A stretch of 64,000 nt of DNA from Alphaproteobacteria bacterium (GTDB taxonomy: Bacteria > Pseudomonadota > Alphaproteobacteria > Rhizobiales > Xanthobacteraceae), in contig VGEP01000003.1 in the NCBI GenBank assembly GCA_016869215.1, forward strand, positions 1-64,000. The letters run 5' to 3'. Of this stretch, positions 8,795-18,457 are shown piece after piece. The translations under genes and the position numbers were made by a program. Every line of letters starts with the position of its first letter. The first letter of the stretch is position 1. The notes below the pieces were generated by a model, which saw only the letters and a program-made list of their open reading frames with translations, was not told the DNA's origin and did not search any database.

Positions 8795-9793
8795 TCAAGG
8801 CTTCAGCAGCACTTTGCCGATCGCTTGCCGCGCTTCCAGCATCTCATGCGCGCGGCGGGCGTCCTTGAGCGGCAACCGGGCGTGGATCAGCGGACGGATC
8901 GCGCCGTCGGCGAGACGCGCGATCAGGTATCGCATCGATTCCGCACGCAGATCGGGACGACCGTCGAGGGTGTGCATGGTGAAGACCCGCACCGCCGTGC
9001 TGTTCAGATAACCCGGCCCGCGGTCGAGCGCCGCAGCAAGGTTGGCTTCCAGCGGACCGACGAGCTTGCCGTAGGACACCGCAAGTCCGAACGGCGCCAG
9101 CATGGCGAGCAGCGACGCAAACTTCGCGCCACCCGCCGCATCGAGGATCAGGTCGACGCCCTCCACGTCCGTCACCGCCTTGACGCGCTCCGCCACGTCC
9201 TCGCGGCTCGCATCGATGACGTGGTCGGCGCCAAATGCTTGCAGCGCGGGCACCTTGGCCGGCGCGCCGACGATGGCGATCGTCGTCATCCCCGCGATCT
9301 TCGCAAGCTGCACCGCGGCGCTGCCGAGGCCGCCGGCCGCGCCGTCGATCAGCACCGAGCGCCCCGGCGCGCCGCGCGTCGCGGTGTGAAGAAGGTGGTA
9401 GGCCACCTGGTAGTTGGACAGGCACGCCGCCGCTTCGAGGTTTGCGCTCGCGTCGAGCCGGAACAGCGCCCGCGCCGGCACCGCGATATATTCGGCGTAG
9501 CAGCCCGCCCGCTGAGGCAGTTCGCGCGCGCTGACGTAGACCTTGTCGCCGACCGCATAGCCCGGCGCGCCAGCCCCCAGCTCCGCGACCGCGCCGGCCA
9601 TCTCGATGCCGGGAATCGCGGGAAGCTTCGGCATCCAGGCGTAGGTCCCGTTGCGCACCAGAAGTTCGGGACGGCTCACGCCGATGGTGTCGGCCTTGAC
9701 CAGCACTTCGCCGGGACCGGGCTGCGGCGTCGACATGTCGACGTATTCGAGCACGGACGGATCGCCGGTGCGGGTGAGCAGAATGGCTTTCAT
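8795..9793 (-). CDS. Zinc-type alcohol dehydrogenase-like / NADPH:quinone reductase
   Basis: A 332-residue MDR-superfamily oxidoreductase. The GroES-like half includes PGPGEVLVKADTIGVSRPE and ends near residue 120. The Rossmann half has VLIDGAAGGLGSAAVQLAK, a dinucleotide-binding loop. The structural zinc cysteines of classical ADHs are missing, so it belongs with the quinone reductases that pass electrons from NADPH to quinones or enones. I chose the start at MKAILLTRTG, the family's usual N-terminus. It is divergent from arsR. Confidence 0.87.
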   Translation of the reverse strand: MKAILLTRTGDPSVLEYVDMSTPQPGPGEVLVKADTIGVSRPELLVRNGTYAWMPKLPAIPGIEMAGAVAELGAGAPGYAVGDKVYVSARELPQRAGCYAEYIAVPARALFRLDASANLEAAACLSNYQVAYHLLHTATRGAPGRSVLIDGAAGGLGSAAVQLAKIAGMTTIAIVGAPAKVPALQAFGADHVIDASREDVAERVKAVTDVEGVDLILDAAGGAKFASLLAMLAPFGLAVSYGKLVGPLEANLAAALDRGPGYLNSTAVRVFTMHTLDGRPDLRAESMRYLIARLADGAIRPLIHARLPLKDARRAHEMLEARQAIGKVLLKP

Positions 9794-9913
9794 GAACAGG
9801 ACGCGGTTCGTGACGACGGGCCGCGCTTGATAGCGCGGACGGCAAGATCTGGCGAGGCGGCAACGCGCACCCAACGGGGTTGACGCCGCGGGCGGCCTTC
9901 TATATTTAACTAT

Positions 9914-9929
9914 TTGGTTATTTAACCAA
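9914..9929. promoter_or_regulatory. Palindromic operator candidate for the ArsR-family regulator
   Basis: A perfect 7-bp inverted repeat, TTGGTTA-TT-TAACCAA, ends one base before the arsR-family start codon. It sits in an AT-rich patch (TATATTTAACTATT) in otherwise GC-rich DNA. Its position suggests autorepression, and it may also affect the divergent quinone reductase gene. Confidence 0.6.
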
Positions 9930-9930
9930 T

Positions 9931-10335
9931 ATGGACATTAATATGCCGCTCGACCCGCTCAGCGCCAAGTTCGCGGCGCTCGCCGATCCGACCCGGCGGG
10001 CGATCCTGGCGCGGCTCGCGCTCGGCGAAACCTCGGTGTCGAAGCTGGCCGAACCGTTCGACATGAGCATGCCGGCGGTGTCCAAACACCTGAAGGTGCT
10101 GGAGCGCGCCGGCCTGATCGCGCGCGGCCGCGAGGCGCAGTGGCGGCCGTGCCGGATCGAACCGGAGGCACTGAAGGGCGTTGACGATTGGCTCGAACGC
10201 TACCGCAAGCTTTGGAGCGAGCGCCTCGACCGGCTCGAGGTTTACCTGCACGAGCTTCAGGCCAGGGAATCGAAAGCCGGCGGCAAACCGCCGAAACCGC
10301 GATCGGAGGAGCACAAGCGTGACCGTAGAAAGTAG
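9931..10335 (+). CDS. ArsR-family winged-helix transcriptional regulator
   Basis: A 134-residue protein. The winged helix covers about 10-90, with LADPTRRAILARLALGE and recognition helix SMPAVSKHLKVLERAGLI. No metal-binding cysteine pair is visible, so it belongs with the metal-independent ArsR subgroup usually found upstream of AHSA1/SRPBCC genes. A second ATG at 9943 is possible; neither has a good ribosome site. It heads a five-gene operon and probably represses it through the palindrome just upstream. Confidence 0.9.
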   Translation: MDINMPLDPLSAKFAALADPTRRAILARLALGETSVSKLAEPFDMSMPAVSKHLKVLERAGLIARGREAQWRPCRIEPEALKGVDDWLERYRKLWSERLDRLEVYLHELQARESKAGGKPPKPRSEEHKRDRRK

Positions 10336-10807
10336 CGTCGACCTCGATCGCGATCCAACGACCATCGTCACTTCGCGCGTCATCGCGGCGCCGCGCGACC
10401 TTGTGTTCGAGGCATTCACCGACCCGAAGCACCTGGCGCACTGGTGGGGTCCGGTGGGCTTCACCACCACGACCAGCGCATTCGAGATGAAGCCCGGCGG
10501 CGGGTGGCGCTTCGTCATGCACGGCCCGGACGGCCGCGACTACGAGAACCGCATCACCTTCGATGAGATCGTGCGGCCGGAGCGCATCCGCTACCACCAC
10601 GGCGGCGGAGACGAAGTCGAGCCGGTGCAGTTTCGCACCGTCGTGACGTTTGAGGACCTGGGCGGCAATCGCACGCGCCTGACGTTGCACGCCACCTTCC
10701 CGTCGACCCAAGCGCGCGACCATGTGATCAAGAACTACGGCGCCGACAAGGGCGCAGCGGAGACGCTGGCGCGGCTCGACGACTACGTGCGGACGATGAT
10801 GCGCTAG
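10319..10807 (+). CDS. AHSA1/SRPBCC-domain protein
   Basis: A 162-residue START-like hydrophobic-pocket protein with a GTG start behind GGAGGAG. It overlaps the end of arsR by 17 bases, the usual ArsR-AHSA1 coupling. Family motifs are VIAAPRDLVFEAFTDPKHL, WWGPVGF and a central PGGGWRF. It is expected to be a cytosolic ligand-binding protein; the ligand is unknown. The same operon holds a second, distinct SRPBCC protein at 12013. Confidence 0.9.
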   Translation: MTVESSVDLDRDPTTIVTSRVIAAPRDLVFEAFTDPKHLAHWWGPVGFTTTTSAFEMKPGGGWRFVMHGPDGRDYENRITFDEIVRPERIRYHHGGGDEVEPVQFRTVVTFEDLGGNRTRLTLHATFPSTQARDHVIKNYGADKGAAETLARLDDYVRTMMR

Positions 10808-10852
10808 CGGCTGGTGCGCGGCGCAGCGCGGCTAATCAAGGGAGTGATCATC

Positions 10853-11272
10853 ATGCAAGTGCAGGCCTATCTGTTCTTCGACGGACGCTGCGAAGAGGCG
10901 ATCGAGTTCTACAAGACGAACCTCGGCGCCAAGGTCGAGATGCTGATGCGCTTCAAGGAGGCGCCCGAGAAGCCGCCGGCCGATTGCGCGCCGGCCTCCG
11001 AGAACGCGATCATGCACGCCACCATTCGGATCGGCGACACGGCCGTCATGGCCTCCGACGGAATGGGCAAAGGCAAGCCGGAGTTCAAGGGCTTCTGCCT
11101 TTCGCTCGACGCCAGGAACGAGGCCGAGGCTGACCGGCTGTTCAATGCGCTGGCCAACGGCGGACAGGTCCAGATGCCGCTCGGCAAGACCTTTTTCTCG
11201 CCGCGGTTCGGCATGGTCGCCGACAAGTTCGGCGTCGGCTGGATGGTGATCGTGCCGCAGCCCGGCATGTAG
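10853..11272 (+). CDS. VOC-family (PhnB/glyoxalase-like) protein
   Basis: A 139-residue vicinal-oxygen-chelate fold protein of the PhnB type, opening MQVQAYLFFDGRCEEAIEFY and ending FGVGWMV, both family hallmarks. The ATG at 10853 follows GGGAG. Family members include resistance proteins and isomerases, but many have no known activity. It is third gene of the ArsR-led operon, 45 bases after the AHSA1 gene. A role in handling a reactive or toxic compound together with the next gene (a GST) is inference. Confidence 0.85.
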   Translation: MQVQAYLFFDGRCEEAIEFYKTNLGAKVEMLMRFKEAPEKPPADCAPASENAIMHATIRIGDTAVMASDGMGKGKPEFKGFCLSLDARNEAEADRLFNALANGGQVQMPLGKTFFSPRFGMVADKFGVGWMVIVPQPGM

Positions 11273-11302
11273 GGCCGCACAATCCGGAATGCTGGCGCAC
11301 CA

Positions 11303-11989
11303 ATGCCGCTCAAACTTTACAGCCATCCGCTGGCGTCGTTCTGCCACAAGGCGCTGATCGCCCTGTATGAAGGCGGCGTGGCGTTCGAGCCGGTGCTGGT
11401 CGATTTCGGCGACGCGCGTTCCGTGGCAGCGTTCAAGGCGGTCTGGCCAATGGCGAAGATGCCGGTGCTGCACGACGAGCAACGCGGCCGCACGGTCGCA
11501 GAATCGACGGCGGTGATCGAATATCTCGACGCCTTCTATCCAGGCGCCCACCGCCTGTTGCCCGCCGACCCCGACCGCGCCTGGCAGGCGCGGATGTGGG
11601 ACCGCTTCTACGACCACTATGTGCACGAGCCGATGCAGAAGATCGTCACCGACCGCCTGCGCCCGCAGGGCGCGAAAGACGGCTTTGGAGTCGATCAGGC
11701 GCACGCCCTGATCGGCGTGGCCTATGCGGTCGCCGACCGCGCACTCGAAGGCAAAACCTGGATGCTGGGCGACGACTTCACCCTGGCGGACTGCGCCGCG
11801 GCCCCCGCCCTGTTCTACGCCGACCTCGTCGCGCCGCTCGGCGCGCACCAGCATCTGAGCGGCTACCTCGACCGGCTGATGGCCCGGCCGTCCTATGCGC
11901 GCGTGTTGGCGGAAGCCGAGCCGTATTTCGGAATGTTCCCGATGGACAACAAGCCGAAGCGCGTCCGGTCCGGCGCTGCACCGGCATAG
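11303..11989 (+). CDS. Glutathione S-transferase family protein
   Basis: A 228-residue GST. The N-terminal thioredoxin-like domain starts MPLKLYSHPLASFCHKALIA; S7 or C14 could be the catalytic residue, and AESTAVIEYLD is the glutathione-contact motif. The C-terminal helical domain includes DDFTLADCAAAPAL. It is unlike the Tyr-type GST at 1492. As fourth gene of the ArsR-led operon it suggests a detoxification role. Confidence 0.88.
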   Translation: MPLKLYSHPLASFCHKALIALYEGGVAFEPVLVDFGDARSVAAFKAVWPMAKMPVLHDEQRGRTVAESTAVIEYLDAFYPGAHRLLPADPDRAWQARMWDRFYDHYVHEPMQKIVTDRLRPQGAKDGFGVDQAHALIGVAYAVADRALEGKTWMLGDDFTLADCAAAPALFYADLVAPLGAHQHLSGYLDRLMARPSYARVLAEAEPYFGMFPMDNKPKRVRSGAAPA

Positions 11990-12012
11990 CCAATCCTGGA
12001 GAGAGACAACAT

Positions 12013-12546
12013 ATGATCAAGGCCGTTCTCGTCACCCTGGCCGTCGCGGCCGTCGCCATCGTCGCGGTCCTTGCCTATGCTGCGACCATGCCGGACACGT
12101 TTCGCGTCCAGCGCTCCGCGAGCGTCAAGGCGGCGCCGGAGAAAATTCATCCGTTGATCGCCGGGTTCGACCGCTGGCCTGAATGGTCGCCTTACGAGCA
12201 TCGCGATCCGCAGATGAAGCGCACCCGCAGCGGCCCGAAGATCGGCAAGGGCGCAATCTACGAATGGGACGGCAACAACAACGTCGGCAAGGGCCGGATG
12301 GAGATTCTGGACACGTCACCGGGAAAAATCGTCATCAAGCTCGATTTCCTCCGGCCGTTCGAAGCCAGCAACACCGCCATCTTCACGCTCGAACCCGCAA
12401 GCGACGGCACCCGCGTGACGTGGGCGATGGAGGGGCCGAGCCAGTTCATTGGCAAGGTGATGAGCGTATTCATCGACATGGACAAGATGGTCGGCAAGGA
12501 CTTCGAAACCGGCCTCGCCAGCATGAAGGCCGCCGCCGAGAAATAG
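12013..12546 (+). CDS. Membrane-anchored SRPBCC (polyketide cyclase-like) protein
   Basis: A 177-residue protein with an N-terminal hydrophobic helix (about 4-28), followed by an SRPBCC domain (ASVKAAPEKIHPLIAGFDRW, then WSPYEHRDPQMKR, and later TRVTWAMEGPSQF). The ATG follows GGAGAGA. The anchor means this pocket protein faces the periplasm, unlike the soluble AHSA1 protein in the same operon. It is the last gene of the five-gene cluster. The ligand is unknown. Confidence 0.85.
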   Translation: MIKAVLVTLAVAAVAIVAVLAYAATMPDTFRVQRSASVKAAPEKIHPLIAGFDRWPEWSPYEHRDPQMKRTRSGPKIGKGAIYEWDGNNNVGKGRMEILDTSPGKIVIKLDFLRPFEASNTAIFTLEPASDGTRVTWAMEGPSQFIGKVMSVFIDMDKMVGKDFETGLASMKAAAEK

Positions 12547-12707
12547 CGCCGCTCAAGTCGGTCCGCACAACCGCAGCGATAGTCTCGCGGCGATCGGCCG
12601 CGACCGCGCACGGCTAGGCGCATGCGCGGTCCATGAATTATCATCGCGGCAGGCGCGCCGCCCGTCATGCCGGCGCAATCGAATCGATTCCTGGGGAGGG
12701 ACCGGCC

Positions 12708-13685
12708 ATGATCGCACCGCGGACGATGACCTTGCTCGCCTTTGCCTCGGCGCTTGCGCTGCTCGGCGTTTCGGGTGCATCCGCGCAGAACTATCCGACG
12801 CAGACGATCCGGATCGTGGTGCCGCAAAGCCCCGGCGGCCTGATCGACACCACCGCGAGGCTGATCCAGCCGCATCTCGAAAGGTCGCTGAAACAGACAG
12901 TGATCGTCGAAAACCGGACCGGGGCCGCAGGAGTCCTTGGCACCGACGCGGTCGCCAAGGCCGCGCCCGACGGGCACACGCTGCTGGTCGTCGCGGGCTC
13001 GTTATCGGTGCTGCCGGCGACCAATCCGAACCTGCCCTACGACACCGAGCGCGATCTCGCGCCGGTCGCGCTGCTCAGCAAGTACGCGTTCCTGTTCGTC
13101 GTCAATTCCCAGGTGCCGGCCAAGACGCTGCCGGAGTTCGTCGCGCTCGCGAAAAAGGATCCCGGCAAGTACAACTACGCCACCACCGGAATGGCGGCGC
13201 TCAATCACCTCGCAACCGAGCGGCTCGCGGCGCTGGCCGGCATCAAACTCCTCCACATCCCCTATCGCGGCGGCGCGCCATCGGTGATGGCCGTGGTCAA
13301 GGGCGAGGCGCACCTGCTCGCGATCTCGCCGCAGGTGACCATGCCGCATATCGAGGCCGGCAGCATCCGCGCCATCGCGACCGGCGGAGCGAGCCGCGAC
13401 AAGCTGCTGCCGAACGTTCCGACTGTGGCGGAGGCGGGTTACCCCGGCTACGAGGCGGTGTCTTGGGTCGGCCTGCTGGCGCCCGGCAAGACGCCGAAGC
13501 CGATCGTCGACCGGATCAACGCTGCGGTGAACGAAGCCATGCGCGTACCGGAAGTGGCCGACCGGATCGCCAAGACCGGCAGCGAGGTCGGCGGCGGCAC
13601 GCCGGAAGCATTTCGCGCGATGATCTCGCGCGAGATCAAGGAGTGGACCGAGGTCGCGCGCGCGGCCAACATCACCACCAAGTAG
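12708..13685 (+). CDS. Bug-family tripartite tricarboxylate receptor (TctC-like)
   Basis: A 325-residue periplasmic solute receptor. The ATG at 12708 is preceded by GGGAGGG. The signal peptide ends at ASAQN and the mature protein opens YPTQTIRIVVPQSPGGLIDT, the standard Bug N-terminus. RTGAAGVLGTDAVAKAAPDG and HIPYRGGAPSVMAVVKGE are ligand-pocket loops. No TctA/TctB membrane genes are adjacent, so it is one of the orphan Bug receptors common in this lineage. The ligand is probably a carboxylate. Confidence 0.92.
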   Translation: MIAPRTMTLLAFASALALLGVSGASAQNYPTQTIRIVVPQSPGGLIDTTARLIQPHLERSLKQTVIVENRTGAAGVLGTDAVAKAAPDGHTLLVVAGSLSVLPATNPNLPYDTERDLAPVALLSKYAFLFVVNSQVPAKTLPEFVALAKKDPGKYNYATTGMAALNHLATERLAALAGIKLLHIPYRGGAPSVMAVVKGEAHLLAISPQVTMPHIEAGSIRAIATGGASRDKLLPNVPTVAEAGYPGYEAVSWVGLLAPGKTPKPIVDRINAAVNEAMRVPEVADRIAKTGSEVGGGTPEAFRAMISREIKEWTEVARAANITTK

Positions 13686-13697
13686 CCGCATCGAGAC

Positions 13698-14603
13698 ATG
13701 ACGGCGCAGCGCCGCATCGGCATTCTCGACACGGCCGCGCCCGACCCGGCGCGGCTCGCGCTATGGGAGCTGTTCGAGCAGCGGCTGCGCGAGCTCGGTC
13801 ATGCGTCCGCCGGCTTGCGCCTGGAATTCCGCTTCGCAGAAGGCCGCAAGGAGCGGCTCGCGCCGGCCGCGGCCGAGCTCGTCGCGCTCGGCGCCGGTGC
13901 ACTCGTGACCGCGGGCACTCCCGCCGCCGACGCCGCCGCCCGCACAACGCGCACCATCCCGATTGTGATGGCGACCGGCACGGCGCTCGAAGCCGATTTC
14001 GCGAAAAGCCCGGACCAGCGCGTGGACAATCTCACCGGCCTCACCGACCTGCCGCCGGGCTTGAGCGAAGCGCGGCTGAAGCTGCTCATGGAGGCGCTGC
14101 CGCAGGCGTGCGCGTTCTCGATCCTCGCCGACCGCGGCAATCCGTCGTCGCCGCCTGCGGTGCGCGAAACGCACGAGGCCGGACGCAGGCTCGGCGTTGC
14201 GACAAAGGACTATTGGATTTCCGGTCCCGGCGAATTCGACAGCGCATTCGCGGCGATGCGCGCCGACGGCCTTTCAGGTTTTGCGGTCGCGCCGGGTGCG
14301 ATGTTTTTTGCGGCGCGTACGGCGCTCGCCGAAACCGCACTGCGCCACCGGCTCGCCGCCATGACCGTCCGCCGCGACTATTGCGAGGCGGGCGCGTTGA
14401 TATCCTACGGCGCGCCGATCGAGGACAACTACCGCCGCGCGGCGGAATACGTGGATCGGATATTGCGCGGCGCGAAGCCGTCCGAACTTGAGCTCGCGCC
14501 AGTCAGCACGTTCGAGCTGTTCGTCAATCGCGCGACGGCGCGCGCGCTGGGATTGGAACTTCCAAAGGAGCTGCTGGCACGCGCACACAACGCCGGCGGC
14601 TGA
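13698..14603 (+). CDS. ABC_sub_bind-like protein lacking a signal peptide
   Basis: A 301-residue protein resembling the ABC transporter substrate-binding family PF04392 (RIGILDTAAPDPARL, GALVTAGTPAADAA, YGAPIEDNYRRAAEYVDRIL). Members are normally secreted, but this one begins MTAQRRIGIL with no export signal and I see no better upstream start. It is therefore predicted to be cytosolic, or it has lost its leader. It lies 12 bases after the Bug receptor gene and is probably co-transcribed. The function is unclear. Confidence 0.75.
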   Translation: MTAQRRIGILDTAAPDPARLALWELFEQRLRELGHASAGLRLEFRFAEGRKERLAPAAAELVALGAGALVTAGTPAADAAARTTRTIPIVMATGTALEADFAKSPDQRVDNLTGLTDLPPGLSEARLKLLMEALPQACAFSILADRGNPSSPPAVRETHEAGRRLGVATKDYWISGPGEFDSAFAAMRADGLSGFAVAPGAMFFAARTALAETALRHRLAAMTVRRDYCEAGALISYGAPIEDNYRRAAEYVDRILRGAKPSELELAPVSTFELFVNRATARALGLELPKELLARAHNAGG

Positions 14604-14618
14604 TCCGCGGCTAACGCC

Positions 14619-17210
14619 CTACCCCTTCATCGTCTCCTTCACCTGCGCCACCAGCTGCTTGAGCGTGAAGGGCTTCGGCAGGAATGCGAACTGCTCGCCC
14701 GCGGGCAGGCTCTTCTCGAACGCCTCCTCGGCGTAGCCCGAAACGAAGATGATCTTGGTGTCCGGATGGGCCTTGCGGAGCTCTTTGAGCAACGTCGGCC
14801 CGTCCATCTCTGGCATGACCACGTCGGACACGACAAGGTCGACCTTGCCCCCGTGCTTGGCCAGCGCGTCGATCGCTTCGACGCCGTTGCCGGCCTCCAG
14901 CACGGTGTATCCGCGCGACTTGAGCCCGCGGGCGTTGAGCGCACGCAGGCCCTCCTCGTCTTCGACCAGCAGGATCGTGCCCTGCCCGGTCAGGTCGGGC
15001 GCGGCTTCCGCCGCCGGAGCCTCGGCCACGCCGGGCGCCGCGGCCTGCGGGAATGCCATGTCCTCGGCGACCGGCACGTGGCGCGGCAGGAAAATGCGGA
15101 AGGTCGTGCCCTTGCCCGGTTCGGAGTCCGTATAGATGAAGCCGCCGGTCTGCTTGACGATGCCGTAAACCGTCGACAGCCCGAGCCCGGTGCCCTTGCC
15201 AACCTCCTTGGTGGAGAAGAACGGCTCGAAGATCTTGTCGATGATCTCCGGCGGAATACCGGTGCCGGAGTCGGACACTTCGACCAGCACGTAATCGGCG
15301 GACGGCAGGCCCTTGTAGGCGTAGGTCGCGCAATCGGCCGCCACGACGTTGCCGGTGCGAAGCGTGAGCCGGCCGCCGTCGGGCATGGCGTCCCGCGCAT
15401 TGACCGCGAGATTGACGATCACCTGCTCGAACTGGGACAGGTCGGCCTTCACCGGCCACAGATCGCGGCCGTGCTTGACGTCGAGCGTCACCTTCTCGCC
15501 GATCAGGCGGCCGAGCATGATCCGCAAGTCTTCCAGGCGCTCTCCGAGGTCGAGCACCTGCGGCCGCATGGTCTGGCGGCGCGAAAACGCCAGCAGCTGG
15601 CGCACCAGCGCCGCCGCCCGGTTGGCGTTCTGCTTGATCTGCATGATGTCCTGGAACGACGGATCGGTCGGCTTGTGCGAACCGAGGAGAAAGTCGGTCG
15701 CCAGGATGATGGCGTTGAGGACGTTGTTGAAGTCGTGTGCGATGCCGCCGGCAAGCTGGCCGACCGACTCCATGCGGGCGCGCTGGTTGATCTGGTTCTC
15801 CAGGTTGCGCTGGCCCGTCGTCTCCAGGACATAAACAATGGCGGCTTCGCCGTCGCGCTCCTCCTCCTCGACCGGCGACGCGTAGAACCGGCCCCAGCGC
15901 TCGCCGCTGCCGGAGAACGCAGCATCGACCGGCGCGACATCGCCCTGCCCTTCGGCGGCATTCTTGATCGCGGCTTCCAGCGCCCCTCGATCGCGCTCGG
16001 CGACCGCGGCGAGGATCGAGCGCGGCTCGCCCGCGACTGCCGAGGCGTCGTATTGCGCGTTCTGAAACATGCGGGCGAACAGCGCATTGGTGCGCGCAAC
16101 GACGCCCGCCTTGTCGACGGTCGCAATCGCCATCGGCGTGGACTGGAAGAACCGCATGAAGCGCACTTCGGCCGCGCGCTGCGGATCTTCGCCTTCGCCC
16201 CGGCCGCGGTTGAGCACCAGAGTGCGCGACGAGCCGGGCGCGCCGTCGGCGCCATACGCGACCTTGTGGAACAGCCGGACCGGCAGGTTGCGGCCGCCGC
16301 GGGTCTTGAAGTCGATATCGAACACCTCGGTCCGGACCTCGCCGGGCGCGGCGGCGATCGCGGTGAGCAGCGCCGCGCCGTTGCCCGAGACGATGTCGGT
16401 CAGCTTCAGCCCGCCGGAACCGACCTGCGCGAGATCGTGGTCGAGCCAGGCCGCAAGCGTAGCGTTGAGGTAGCCCACGTCGCCGTTGGCATCGACCGAG
16501 AAGAAGCCGGCCGGCGCATGGTCGAGATAGTCGATAGCGTGCTGCAGCTCCTGGAAGATGTTCTCCTGGCGCTCGCGGTCGCGCGTCACGTCGGTGACGG
16601 TCCACAGCGTCGTCTTCGAGCCCCGCCCGCCGTCGCCCAGCGGCCGCACGCGCAGCCTGAGCCAGCTCGCGGGCCGCCCCATCAATCCGGCGACGCGGAC
16701 CTCCTCCTGCGACCGGCGCCCCTCGCGCGCCGCCTTGAGCAGCCGATACACCGCCTCGGAGACGTCGGGATCGCCGATGAACACCCGCTCGACCGGGCGC
16801 ACGTCGTCGGCGTCGCGCGCCTCCACCATCGCGAGATAGGCGGCGTTGGCGTAGATCACCCGGCCGCGCGCGTCGGTGACCAGAAGGCCGTCGACCGCCT
16901 CGTCGACCACCGCCTTCAGCACCGGATTGGACGCATCCTTGCCGCCGAGCCGCAGGATTCCGGTCGCGAGCGCAAACAGCGAGAACACGCCGACCGTCGC
17001 CAGCACCGCCAGCAGGATCAGAATGTAGGGTCCGGCGCTGCCACGCCCGACCACCAGGAGCCCGACCGCAGCCCCGACCAGCGCCAGCGCGATCAGCAGC
17101 ACCATGCCGATGCTGCCGCCGCGCGCGCCGGGGTCGCTGCGGTCGACGACGGCTGGCCTTTGGCCTTCGGTCAGGTCCTGTGTCGTCATGCGCGGAGCCG
17201 GTTTGGACAT
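14619..17210 (-). CDS. cckA: CckA-type hybrid sensor histidine kinase
   Basis: An 863-residue hybrid kinase. Two transmembrane helices lie at about 35-56 and 62-84. PAS-like segments follow near 95-210, 220-330 and 350-465. The histidine box is [13 protein letters not shown] with H492, the N-box is [11 protein letters not shown] (N604), and the ATP-lid motif is DSGTGIP (D647). A C-terminal receiver domain (about 745-860) has phospho-acceptor D796 in [10 protein letters not shown]. In alphaproteobacteria CckA phosphorylates ChpT and thereby activates CtrA. CtrA-type boxes ahead of flagellar operons in this window fit that role. It lies just downstream of the flhB operon on the same strand. Confidence 0.93.
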   Translation of the reverse strand: MSKPAPRMTTQDLTEGQRPAVVDRSDPGARGGSIGMVLLIALALVGAAVGLLVVGRGSAGPYILILLAVLATVGVFSLFALATGILRLGGKDASNPVLKAVVDEAVDGLLVTDARGRVIYANAAYLAMVEARDADDVRPVERVFIGDPDVSEAVYRLLKAAREGRRSQEEVRVAGLMGRPASWLRLRVRPLGDGGRGSKTTLWTVTDVTRDRERQENIFQELQHAIDYLDHAPAGFFSVDANGDVGYLNATLAAWLDHDLAQVGSGGLKLTDIVSGNGAALLTAIAAAPGEVRTEVFDIDFKTRGGRNLPVRLFHKVAYGADGAPGSSRTLVLNRGRGEGEDPQRAAEVRFMRFFQSTPMAIATVDKAGVVARTNALFARMFQNAQYDASAVAGEPRSILAAVAERDRGALEAAIKNAAEGQGDVAPVDAAFSGSGERWGRFYASPVEEEERDGEAAIVYVLETTGQRNLENQINQRARMESVGQLAGGIAHDFNNVLNAIILATDFLLGSHKPTDPSFQDIMQIKQNANRAAALVRQLLAFSRRQTMRPQVLDLGERLEDLRIMLGRLIGEKVTLDVKHGRDLWPVKADLSQFEQVIVNLAVNARDAMPDGGRLTLRTGNVVAADCATYAYKGLPSADYVLVEVSDSGTGIPPEIIDKIFEPFFSTKEVGKGTGLGLSTVYGIVKQTGGFIYTDSEPGKGTTFRIFLPRHVPVAEDMAFPQAAAPGVAEAPAAEAAPDLTGQGTILLVEDEEGLRALNARGLKSRGYTVLEAGNGVEAIDALAKHGGKVDLVVSDVVMPEMDGPTLLKELRKAHPDTKIIFVSGYAEEAFEKSLPAGEQFAFLPKPFTLKQLVAQVKETMKG

Positions 17211-17362
17211 TATCGCGCTCGGTCCCGGACGATACGACGCAAAGGCTCGCCCCTGGTTCCCAGCACGGTTTTCGACGCAAGGATTAGCTGATTCCGGGCG
17301 CGGCCGTCAGCAATTGCGGCGGCGAGCCAGCGCGAAATCGGCCTTGCGCCGGCACACCGCGG

Positions 17363-18439
17363 TCAGGCCCGCCCGATCCCGCGCTGCATTTTCATCACAT
17401 AACCGATGATTTCGGCCACTGCCTTGTAGTGTTCCGGTGGAACTTCGTCTTCGACATCGACCGCGGCATGCAGCGCGCGGGCCAACGGCGGGTTCTCGAC
17501 CACCGGGACCGAATGCTCCTTGGCGACGTCGCGAATCCTGAGCGCGAGAGCGTCCACGCCCTTGGCAACGCAGAGCGGCGCGTTCATGCCGCGCTCGTAC
17601 TTCAGTGCGACGGCGTAGTGCGTCGGGTTGGTGATGACGACCGAGGCGTTCGGCACTTCCGCCATCATGCGCTTGCGCATGCGGCTCTGGCGCAGTTGCC
17701 GGATCTTGCCCTTGACCAGCGGGTCGCCTTCGGTCTGCTTGAACTCCTCCTTGATCTCGCGCATCGACATCTTCTGCCGCTCGAACCACTGGCGGTACTG
17801 GAACAGGTAGTCGCCGGCGGCAACCAGAGCCAGGATCGCGATGACCGCGAGCATGAGATCGACCGCCAGCGAGCGGGTCAGCGACAGCGAACCGAGAATG
17901 TCCGTCGCCACCAGCGTTTCGAGCCGGTGCCGCTGCGGCCATAGCAGCGCCGTCATCACCGCGCCGATCACCACGAGTTTGACCAGGCCCTTGGCGAAAT
18001 TTGCGAGTGCCTGTTTCGAAAACATCCGCTTCAGGCCAGCGAGCGGCGAAATCTTGCTCAACTTCGGCTTGAGCGACTCGCCGGACCAGACCAGGCGATG
18101 CTGCACGATATTGCCGAACGCCGCCGCGATCATCAGCAACAGCAGCGGAACGCCAAGGACCGCCAGCACTTCGAGTTCCAGCCGGCCCGCAATGGCGATC
18201 AACGAACGCCCGTCGACCGGGATTTGATACGAGTTGGACAACAGGCCGCGGAACGTGGTGTTGAGCCCGCCGCCCATGGAGCCCGAGAACGCCGCAATCA
18301 CAAGCGCGCCGCCCGCCAACACGAACCAGGTCGACACCTCCTGGCTCTTGACCACATCGCCGCGGTTGTGCGCGTCCTCAAGGCGTTTCTGGGTCGGATC
18401 CTCTGTGCGGTCGGTATCGTTCTGGTCGTTGTCGGCCAT
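17363..18439 (-). CDS. flhB: Flagellar export switch protein FlhB
   Basis: A 358-residue inner-membrane component of the flagellar type III export gate. The N-terminus EDPTQKRLEDAHNRGDVVKS is typical. Four helices follow, then the cytosolic domain with the autocleavage motif NPTH at 271-274. Cleavage there switches export from rod/hook to filament substrates. It is the last gene of the flgB-flgC-fliE-fliQ-fliR-flhB run, 18 bases after fliR. Confidence 0.97.
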   Translation of the reverse strand: MADNDQNDTDRTEDPTQKRLEDAHNRGDVVKSQEVSTWFVLAGGALVIAAFSGSMGGGLNTTFRGLLSNSYQIPVDGRSLIAIAGRLELEVLAVLGVPLLLLMIAAAFGNIVQHRLVWSGESLKPKLSKISPLAGLKRMFSKQALANFAKGLVKLVVIGAVMTALLWPQRHRLETLVATDILGSLSLTRSLAVDLMLAVIAILALVAAGDYLFQYRQWFERQKMSMREIKEEFKQTEGDPLVKGKIRQLRQSRMRKRMMAEVPNASVVITNPTHYAVALKYERGMNAPLCVAKGVDALALRIRDVAKEHSVPVVENPPLARALHAAVDVEDEVPPEHYKAVAEIIGYVMKMQRGIGRA

Positions 18440-18457
18440 GGTGGCGCCCGCTGCCCC

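Noticed and set aside
14766-17291. 841-codon open frame antisense to cckA
   Set aside because: The cckA product has complete kinase and receiver motifs, while the antisense translation has no recognisable domain.
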